Origin: an uncultured Prevotella sp.
Lineage (GTDB): Bacteria; Bacteroidota; Bacteroidia; Bacteroidales; Bacteroidaceae
DNA length: 7,504 nt
Direction of reading: 5' to 3'
Assembly (NCBI GenBank): GCA_900541575.1
Contig: UQKO01000075.1
Coordinates: 1 to 7,504, forward strand
Shown in pieces: positions 1-5,036 of this stretch (position 1 is the first letter of the stretch; the number at the start of each line of letters is the position of its first letter). Both the position numbers and the translations under genes were made by a program. The notes under the pieces were generated by a model. That model was not told the origin of the DNA, searched no databases, and worked only from the letters and a program-made list of their open reading frames with translations.

Positions 1-2193
1 GGAAAAATTCAGAACACTATGTCCACCTATTTGGCTCCCGCCACAGGTGGAGAAGGTATTGGTATTACAGGAAAGCACAAAGGATTGGTCATCTTAGTTA
101 ACTTCAAAGATGTGAAGATGCAAACTGCTCACAATAACACTGAATGGAGCAACTTCTTCAATCAAGAAGGCTACAATCATTTGGGAAATTCTGGTTCCGT
201 ACACGATTACTTTCATGAACAATCTTATGGAAAATTCGATTTAACCTTCGACGTCGTTGGTCCCGTCACACTCTCAAAGAATATGGCAGCTTATGGGGCT
301 AACGATAGCAATGGCAATGACAAAGACCCCGCAGGAATGGTATACGAAGCCTGCAAACTTGCTGCATCGCAGGTAAACTTTGCTGACTACGATTGGGATG
401 GCGATGGCGAAGTAGACCAAGTATTCGTAATCTATGCGGGCTATGGAGAAGCCTCCTATGACGATGAAAACACAGTGTGGCCTCATGAATGGTGCTTAAC
501 AGAGGCAGGCTACAATCTTACGCTTAACGGTGTGAAAATTGACACTTATGGCTGCTCGCAAGAGCTCTTTGGTGCATCCTCTTCTACGAAAAGGATGGAT
601 GGCATCGGTGCTGCTTGTCACGAGTTTAGTCACTGCATGGGATTGCCCGATATCTATGACACGGAATATGGCGGTGGTTATGGCATGGGCAACTGGGACG
701 TAATGAGTTCGGGATCTTATGGAGGCGATGGCTACAACCCCGTGGGCTACAACTCTTATGAGAAATGGGTGAGCGGATGGCTGCAACCCACCGAACTGAA
801 ATCACCTCAATACGTTACAGGCATGAAAGCGCTCAATGCTGCACCAGAAGCCTACGTTATCTACAATGAAAAGACACCCACGGAGTACTATCTTCTAGAA
901 AACAGGCAACAGGTAGGAACCGACTCAGAACTTCCCGCTCATGGATTGTTGGTACTCCACGTTGATTACGACAAGAACGCATGGGAAAACAATACGCTGA
1001 ATAATAACAAAAACCATCAGCGCCTCACCATTATTCCTGCAGATGGCGTATGTTCCGATGCTACGGAAAGCGGTGACACCTACCCCGGCACGAAGGGAAA
1101 CACTTCTCTGACAGACACTTCTTCGCCCGCCGCGAAACTATTCAACGCCAACACTGATGGTCGTTACTACATGGGTAAGCCCATCACCGACATTGCAGAA
1201 AGCAATTCCCTGATTTCCTTCACTTTCATGAATGGTGAGTACATTGAGACTCCTATACATACTACCTCCACGGTCAACTCTACAAGCGCTTTCACCGCCT
1301 CATGGGCTATGGTAGATAATGCCGAAAGCTATAACCTGCAATTGAAAGACGTTACAAATCAAAAAGATCCATCAGTAGCTTTAACTCTAGCAGAAGATTT
1401 CAGTACATGGGGCAAAAATTTCAAAGGTGATGGAAACATTGACATTTCTTCCGAACTCGATGATAAGATGACGAACGCAGGATGGACTGGGGAGAAAGTA
1501 TTCGAGTCCAAGAATTGTGCCAAATTGGGTTCATCTAAAGCGCCAGGAAATCTTACTTCACCCGCATTCGAAGCAGAAAAAGGTGCCGTTACCGTAGGTG
1601 CACGTTTTAAAGCTTATGGTAACGATGCCGCAACCATTACGGTAAAATTGCTTACAGAATCGGGCTCAGAAGTAGCATCGCGAAAGGTGGATATCACAGG
1701 TAACTTGCAAGCCATTAACTTTGACAATGTGGCTCAAGGCAAATACAAGGTTCGATTTATCCCCACCAGGCGTGCTTACCTCTATGCCGTAAACATCTAC
1801 AATGGTGAGTTCTCTGAAGACGACTTAAACGAAAGTTCCACCTCTGCTCAACAAAAGATTGCTCTTCGTGCAATTCAATCATTCAATGGCATTACCACGA
1901 ATCAATACAATTTCACGGGGCTGAATGAAGGTAACACTTATCAGTGGCGCGTACAAGGGGTGAAAGGCAAAGCTACTTCTGAGTGGTCAGCATGGCAGAA
2001 AGTAGATTTGTCATATTCAACAAGCATATCTTCTGTAGAAATGCCCCAAGAAGGCGACATCGTAGAAATATACGCTACCACAGGATTATACTTAGGCAAG
2101 ACTAGTTTCGGAAGATTCATGAGTAGCAATGCTTACAAAGGTGTTTACCTTCTGCGCAATGCACGAGGAAAGGCTGTAAAAATTGCAAAGTAA
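1..2193 (+). CDS. Secreted M6-family zinc metalloprotease with C-terminal type IX sorting domain (5' end outside window)
   Basis: This is a probable extracellular or surface zinc endopeptidase. The frame is open to the first base, so the ATG at 19 is probably internal and the signal peptide lies upstream; residues here count from that ATG. Seen: the zinc motif HEFSHCMGLPD (H201, E202, H205, G208, D211), a Met-turn WDVMSSGSY (M229), and an acidic stretch DYDWDGDGEVD (124-133), all typical of M6 (immune inhibitor A-like) proteases. After the protease domain (to about 405) comes a fibronectin-III-like half (about 416-445), a beta-rich segment (about 456-597), and a second Fn3-like half (about 625-665, YQWRVQGV). 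Residues about 673-724 (VEIYATTG, GVYLLRNARGKAVKI) resemble the type A sorting domain exported by the Por (type IX) system. Substrate unknown. A terminator follows, so it ends its own transcript. The family is confident; the domain borders are estimates. Confidence 0.9.
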   Translation, partial: GKIQNTMSTYLAPATGGEGIGITGKHKGLVILVNFKDVKMQTAHNNTEWSNFFNQEGYNHLGNSGSVHDYFHEQSYGKFDLTFDVVGPVTLSKNMAAYGANDSNGNDKDPAGMVYEACKLAASQVNFADYDWDGDGEVDQVFVIYAGYGEASYDDENTVWPHEWCLTEAGYNLTLNGVKIDTYGCSQELFGASSSTKRMDGIGAACHEFSHCMGLPDIYDTEYGGGYGMGNWDVMSSGSYGGDGYNPVGYNSYEKWVSGWLQPTELKSPQYVTGMKALNAAPEAYVIYNEKTPTEYYLLENRQQVGTDSELPAHGLLVLHVDYDKNAWENNTLNNNKNHQRLTIIPADGVCSDATESGDTYPGTKGNTSLTDTSSPAAKLFNANTDGRYYMGKPITDIAESNSLISFTFMNGEYIETPIHTTSTVNSTSAFTASWAMVDNAESYNLQLKDVTNQKDPSVALTLAEDFSTWGKNFKGDGNIDISSELDDKMTNAGWTGEKVFESKNCAKLGSSKAPGNLTSPAFEAEKGAVTVGARFKAYGNDAATITVKLLTESGSEVASRKVDITGNLQAINFDNVAQGKYKVRFIPTRRAYLYAVNIYNGEFSEDDLNESSTSAQQKIALRAIQSFNGITTNQYNFTGLNEGNTYQWRVQGVKGKATSEWSAWQKVDLSYSTSISSVEMPQEGDIVEIYATTGLYLGKTSFGRFMSSNAYKGVYLLRNARGKAVKIAK

Positions 2194-2260
2194 ATATACG
2201 AGCTAGCATATCGTACTTATTACTCCTTTATATATATATATCGGACTTTTTTTGACTGAT

Positions 2261-2309
2261 AAACGTTCCTTCAATTTTGATCATTAGATTGAATTTGAAG
2301 GAACGTTTT
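2261..2309 (+). terminator. Intrinsic terminator after the metalloprotease gene
   Basis: A perfect 14-bp inverted repeat (AAACGTTCCTTCAA at 2261-2274 with its complement at 2295-2308) continues after one mismatch into seven more pairs, two of them G-U, closing on an ATTA loop (2283-2286). TTTT follows at 2306-2309 and then a TC/AT-rich stretch. It starts 67 bases after the stop codon at 2191-2193. The A-rich left edge means it could also act weakly in reverse. Confidence 0.8.
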
Positions 2310-2322
2310 CCTTATAATTTTG
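2294..2322 (+). promoter_or_regulatory. Possible Bacteroidota promoter downstream of the terminator
   Basis: TAATTTTG at 2315-2322 matches the -7 consensus TAnnTTTG. A TTTG at 2294-2297 could be the -33 box, but the 17-bp spacing is short of the usual 19-21 and the box lies within the terminator stem. If active, it would start transcription near 2329 and read through the 2323-2353 hairpin toward the repeat array, with no evident gene before 2988. This may be a chance match in AT-rich DNA. Confidence 0.25.
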
Positions 2323-2353
2323 TTGTAAAGCAGATAAGTGACAAACTTTACAA
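2323..2353. repeat. Perfect 8-bp inverted repeat TTGTAAAG / CTTTACAA
   Basis: TTGTAAAG (2323-2330) and CTTTACAA (2346-2353) are exact complements around a 15-base spacer. There is no T tract after it, so it is not a second terminator. It could be an operator or an RNA stem near the 5' end of a transcript from the possible promoter just upstream. No specific regulator is identified. Confidence 0.45.
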
Positions 2354-2414
2354 TAGACGAAGAATGCAATATAGAATATTATAAACAAACAACATTGGTG
2401 CAAGGAGCGCATCA

Positions 2415-2484
2415 TCGCTGCTTACGAAGCACTATTTCTTCATAAAAATTTCCCTTTGCGAACGGATGGATGCGTAAGCTGCGA
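2415..2484. repeat. Imperfect 12-bp inverted repeat around a 46-base spacer
   Basis: TCGCTGCTTACG (2415-2426) and CGTAAGCTGCGA (2473-2484) pair at 11 of 12 positions. The right arm overlaps the second copy of a short direct repeat TGCGAAC (2457-2463 and 2480-2486, 23 bp apart). The function is unknown; it may be an outlying part of the symmetrical element that follows. Confidence 0.4.
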
Positions 2485-2529
2485 ACAGAATGCCTGAACT
2501 TCTTCATTATCATGCTTAAACTTTGTTCA

Positions 2530-2715
2530 TTCCGTTTCTCTTTGAAGATCTTGCCGTCGTTCACTGGGCGGTGAACGCTTTACCACAGGCCTGTGGTAGC
2601 GCTACCGGACGGCAGCGGTAGAGCTACCGGACGGCAGTGGTAGAGCTACCGCTCGGCAGCGGTAGAGCTGCTACTGAGCGGCGAACGATGGCAAGATGTA
2701 CATTTACAAACGGAA
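2530..2715. repeat. Long imperfect inverted repeat framing the 22-bp array
   Basis: The left arm 2530-2562 and right arm 2683-2715 are 33 bases each. Their inner 15 bases (ATCTTGCCGTCGTTC against GAACGATGGCAAGAT) pair at 14 of 15, the exception being G-T. The outer 8 (TTCCGTTT against AAACGGAA) pair perfectly, and the 10 between pair poorly. The 120 bases enclosed are mostly hairpin units. The whole could form a cruciform or a branched RNA, or be a short non-autonomous element. No target-site duplication was found and no protein is encoded. Confidence 0.6.
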
Positions 2716-2732
2716 AGATGTACACCTATGAA
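2557..2732. repeat. Array of eight 22-bp units with dyad axes in phase
   Basis: Three tandem units (2601-2622, 2623-2644, 2645-2666) share the form GCTACC...GGTAGA. Unit 2 differs from unit 1 by one base and unit 3 by two. Each contains the hairpin CTACCG/CGGTAG, with a G-T pair in unit 2 and an 8-bp stem in unit 3. The preceding two 22-mers have other arms at the same spacing: CGTTCAC/GTGAACG (2558-2577) and the perfect palindrome TACCACAGGCCTGTGGTA (2581-2598). Two later 22-mers share AAGATGTACA and carry the palindromes ATGTACAT (2696-2703) and TGTACA (2719-2724). Axes fall at 2567.5, 2589.5, 2611.5, 2633.5, 2655.5, 2699.5 and 2721.5, all 22-bp steps; the 2677.5 position is only weakly symmetrical. 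There are no CRISPR-like spacers. The function is unknown. Confidence 0.75.
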
Positions 2733-2861
2733 CGGAAAATACGAAGTTTTCAAATGTCACTCAGGAACTATTCCCATCATACGCCAAATATCTGTTGCCC
2801 CAAGATAGAACTCCAACACTGCGTCTTTTTTTGAGGGATTTATATAGATTATATCTCAACT

Positions 2862-2895
2862 TTTCGGATTTAGCATAGACGGGGTGAATCCGAAA
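2862..2895. promoter_or_regulatory. Candidate operator: 9-bp perfect inverted repeat upstream of the ygbA-like promoter
   Basis: TTTCGGATT (2862-2870) and AATCCGAAA (2887-2895) are exact complements around 16 bases, ending 25 bp before the -33 box of the next promoter. The position suits an upstream activator site. No T tract follows, so a terminator is less likely. The regulator is unidentified: the arms do not match an FNR/HcpR-type site that I recognise. Confidence 0.4.
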
Positions 2896-2920
2896 CTTGA
2901 ACCATTTATTACTTAAATCA

Positions 2921-2950
2921 TTGCTTTTCAGCCATATTTGCTTAACTTTG
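2921..2950 (+). promoter_or_regulatory. Promoter of the ygbA-like / GT-C unit
   Basis: TAACTTTG at 2943-2950 is a full match to the Bacteroidota -7 box TAnnTTTG. TTG at 2921-2923 lies 19 bp upstream, the expected distance for the -33 box. Transcription would start near 2957, leaving an untranslated leader of about 100 bases before the ATG at 3059. That leader contains a CTATG/CATAG repeat around the palindrome AATGCATT (2994-3001) and a short open frame from 2988. Confidence 0.6.
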
Positions 2951-3058
2951 TGCTGCAAATGCCATAGAGACGAATTTACTATTTTCTATGAAGAATGCAT
3001 TGCATAGTTTCATCACCATGCGACTTCTAATTCTAAAATTCTATACACCCGATTGTTC

Positions 3059-3358
3059 ATGGAAAGAATTGAAAGAGAGAAAGCTACTGTTTGCAAAATG
3101 ATACAGATCTATTGCAAACATCACCATGCCACTCGTAAGGGGGAGCTTTGCAATGCGTGTCAAAGCTTACAAGACTATGCATTACAGCGTTTGACTCATT
3201 GTAAGTTTGGCAATCAAAAAAGCACTTGCCAATCCTGCCCCATCCACTGCTATCGCTCTGACATGCGAAAGAATATAGCGAATGTGATGCGATTTAGCGG
3301 GCCACGAATGCTTTTCTATCATCCCATAGCGGCTCTCCGCCATATATTGGGAAGCTAA
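3059..3358 (+). CDS. ygbA: YgbA / 'nitrous oxide-stimulated promoter' family protein
   Basis: A 99-residue protein starting at the ATG at 3059; an in-frame TTG at 3053 is a less likely start. Seen: eight cysteines (C12, C19, C31, C34, C48, C57, C60, C64), a HHH run (21-23), and family landmarks YCKHHH, LCNAC, HCKFGNQKSTCQSCPIHCY and VMRFSGPRM (77-84), close to full length. Known: the E. coli member ygbA is repressed by the nitric-oxide sensor NsrR and is linked to recovery from nitrosative stress; its biochemical activity is not established. Inferred: the CxxC pairs suggest zinc, haem or Fe-S binding in the cytoplasm; there is no signal peptide. It is the first gene of a probable two-gene unit with the GT-C-like membrane protein 36 bp downstream. 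The family assignment is strong; the symbol follows the E. coli homologue. Confidence 0.88.
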   Translation: MERIEREKATVCKMIQIYCKHHHATRKGELCNACQSLQDYALQRLTHCKFGNQKSTCQSCPIHCYRSDMRKNIANVMRFSGPRMLFYHPIAALRHILGS

Positions 3359-3394
3359 TTTCTGTTCTACCCTTTTCCTGTTTACATAAATCTT

Positions 3395-4951
3395 ATGCTT
3401 AAACATATATCCAACTCCGCTTCGCGATACCTTATCCTAATTTTCTTTCTCGGACTATTTACCCGTCTTTGGTTTATCCATGAGAAAGAGAATCTCTATG
3501 GCGATGAGCTTACCTCGTTTTCCCTGGCCTACAACCAACCGGGATGGGGAGACAATGTATACGAGCTACATAAAGTCTACACTAGCCAAGATCTACGCAC
3601 CCTCCTTTTCACTGACGACCGAGGTGGTTGGGAAGGCTTCTGCGACGATATATCTGCATTGTGGCATAATAATCGCGATGGTTCTCACGCAAGCCTTTAC
3701 TATATGGCTCTTCGCTGTGTATCCATCGGTATGCCACCTACGATGAGCCATGCCATTTGGCGTGTAGGAGCATTCAATCTCTTATTTTACGCACTTACGT
3801 TCTATACGCTTTTTCTTATCCTTTGCAAACTTCACCCCAAAGATAACAGGACACACCACCAGACCCTGCTGTTTTTGATGTTCATCTACAGCATCTGTCC
3901 AGTATCTATCTCCAATAGCGTTTTGGCTCGCGAGTATGCCATGGCCGAAGCATTCTTCACCCTGTGGACGCTATGGAGCATCAACGTTTGTCAACGACTA
4001 GAGCGACATGAGGAGGCACTTTCTCCCAGCAGTTTATTCACAGGATGTCTGCTCAGCGCTTTGCTCTTATCGGTAGGCTATTTTAATGCACTATATCTCC
4101 TGTTCACTGGATTTTTTCTCGCCTTTCGCTTTGTACAAGAAAGAAGACAACGTGAATGGTGGAAGCTTCTCATTCTTGGCTGTGGCTGCATTGTGCTCTG
4201 CCTTACCTTCTATAAAGGATTCTTCCATTTCTTACACGATGATCGTCTAGCCGACGTTTCGCGCAACACGAAAGGAACAGACTTCCTAGCCAATTTCAGA
4301 ACATCCCTCTTCGCTCTATTCTATTTTGCAGGGAAATATATTCTCACACCTTTTGTGGCCATAGGGATCTCCTTCGCTGCACATTGGAGATGGAAGCATC
4401 GCAAGGAACGCACCCTTACAGCAATGCCCCATGACTTCCGTTGGATTGCAGTATGTGCAGCCTTGTGGTTTCTCATTGTGCTTTATGTCTCTCCTTGGAA
4501 ATTCACACGCTATATTTCTGCATGCCTCCCCACTCTGCTCATCATCGTTGCTTGGCAGTTTAGACATATACCGCTCAGACGCCGATGGACCATTGCAATG
4601 CTCGCAGCCTATATGGTCTATGTCTGGACTGGCTACCCCATTGAGAATCTAGAGCGCACGCGTTCCTTCCATTGGAACTGCAGCAGCAGTCCGCGCATTC
4701 TTCGCTACGCTCCCAACAATGAGGAGAACGTCAATGCCAAGCACGCCATCCCTTTCCTCACCGACCAACAAGAGGAAGTACTCATTGCCTCTCCCGATGA
4801 GATTCTGATGTATGGGAGGCCCGATTCTGTGGGCATCATCCGAGTGTATGGCCCTCGTTCATGCTCTGAGCTTATGCATTATCCAGGCCTAGTAAATCAC
4901 TATGAAGCCGACAACTGGGACGACTGTTACGAGTATCGTTTGCGCAAATAA
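3395..4951 (+). CDS. Polytopic membrane protein, probable GT-C type glycosyltransferase
   Basis: A 518-residue inner-membrane protein with about ten predicted hydrophobic segments, roughly at 12-28, 124-145, 156-172, 180-197, 213-245 (perhaps two), 257-272, 305-328, 349-366, 375-389 and 398-412, then a soluble tail of about 100 residues. After the first segment comes YGDELTSF, with D37-E38 in the first outer loop, where GT-C enzymes (GT39/ArnT-like) keep a catalytic acidic residue. LAREYAMAEAF (178-187) and KFTRYISACLPT (369-380) also resemble that fold. Such enzymes move sugars from polyprenyl-phosphate carriers to lipids, glycans or proteins on the outer face; the acceptor here cannot be told. 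The start at 3395 lies 36 bp after the YgbA-like gene with no visible promoter between, so co-transcription is likely. It ends in a double stop TAATAA. Alternative: an uncharacterised membrane protein of similar topology. Confidence 0.65.
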   Translation: MLKHISNSASRYLILIFFLGLFTRLWFIHEKENLYGDELTSFSLAYNQPGWGDNVYELHKVYTSQDLRTLLFTDDRGGWEGFCDDISALWHNNRDGSHASLYYMALRCVSIGMPPTMSHAIWRVGAFNLLFYALTFYTLFLILCKLHPKDNRTHHQTLLFLMFIYSICPVSISNSVLAREYAMAEAFFTLWTLWSINVCQRLERHEEALSPSSLFTGCLLSALLLSVGYFNALYLLFTGFFLAFRFVQERRQREWWKLLILGCGCIVLCLTFYKGFFHFLHDDRLADVSRNTKGTDFLANFRTSLFALFYFAGKYILTPFVAIGISFAAHWRWKHRKERTLTAMPHDFRWIAVCAALWFLIVLYVSPWKFTRYISACLPTLLIIVAWQFRHIPLRRRWTIAMLAAYMVYVWTGYPIENLERTRSFHWNCSSSPRILRYAPNNEENVNAKHAIPFLTDQQEEVLIASPDEILMYGRPDSVGIIRVYGPRSCSELMHYPGLVNHYEADNWDDCYEYRLRK

Positions 4952-4967
4952 TAAGGAGTAAAGATAC

Positions 4968-4994
4968 TTTGCAAGCGAAAATTGCTTACTTTTG
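4968..4994 (+). promoter_or_regulatory. Probable promoter of the RSH gene
   Basis: TACTTTTG at 4987-4994 matches the -7 box TAnnTTTG. The nearest TTTG (4968-4971) is only 15 bp upstream, so the -33 box is weak or absent. A start near 5001 would give a leader of about 36 bases. A poor stem (GCAAGC at 4971-4976 with GCTTAC at 4984-4989, one mismatch) followed by TTTT overlaps it and may serve as a weak end for the upstream unit. Confidence 0.45.
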
Positions 4995-5036
4995 CATATA
5001 AAGTTACTTAGAACATTTCCAACCAACTAAACGCTT

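Larger units (their letters stand above)
2194..3058. other. Long intergenic region rich in symmetrical DNA, no convincing long gene
   Basis: This 865-base gap separates the protease from the YgbA-like gene. It holds a (TA)n run (2229-2241), the protease terminator, several inverted repeats, a phased 22-bp array in a GC-richer block (about 2550-2690), an 8-base T run (2825-2832) without a clear stem, and the promoter of the next unit. The open frames crossing 2637-2958 on both strands look spurious: the plus-strand one begins inside the tandem repeats and neither resembles a known protein. No tRNA or rRNA was recognised. The AT-rich flanks contrast with the GC-rich repeat block, which may suggest that the block was inserted or spread here. 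Confidence 0.7.

Noticed and set aside
19..21. ATG at 19 as the true start of the metalloprotease
   Set aside because: The frame is open upstream to base 1, and no signal peptide follows this ATG although the protein has a type IX export signal at its C-terminus, so the real start is upstream.
2229..2241. (TA)n run as a promoter or origin element
   Set aside because: A 13-base alternating TA stretch downstream of a stop codon is common in AT-rich gaps; no DnaA boxes or iterons accompany it.
2601..2666. Possible CRISPR array
   Set aside because: The 22-bp units are directly adjacent with no unique spacers, and no cas gene is nearby.
2637..2834. 65-codon open frame on the plus strand
   Set aside because: It begins inside the tandem repeat block, runs through the direct repeats and has low-complexity Arg/Thr-rich content with no family resemblance.
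2761..2958. 65-codon open frame on the minus strand
   Set aside because: It overlaps the predicted promoter and inverted repeat of the plus-strand gene, and has no recognisable motif or promoter of its own.
3053..3058. TTG at 3053 as start of the ygbA-like protein
   Set aside because: An ATG two codons later (3059) gives a normal start and no conserved residue is lost.
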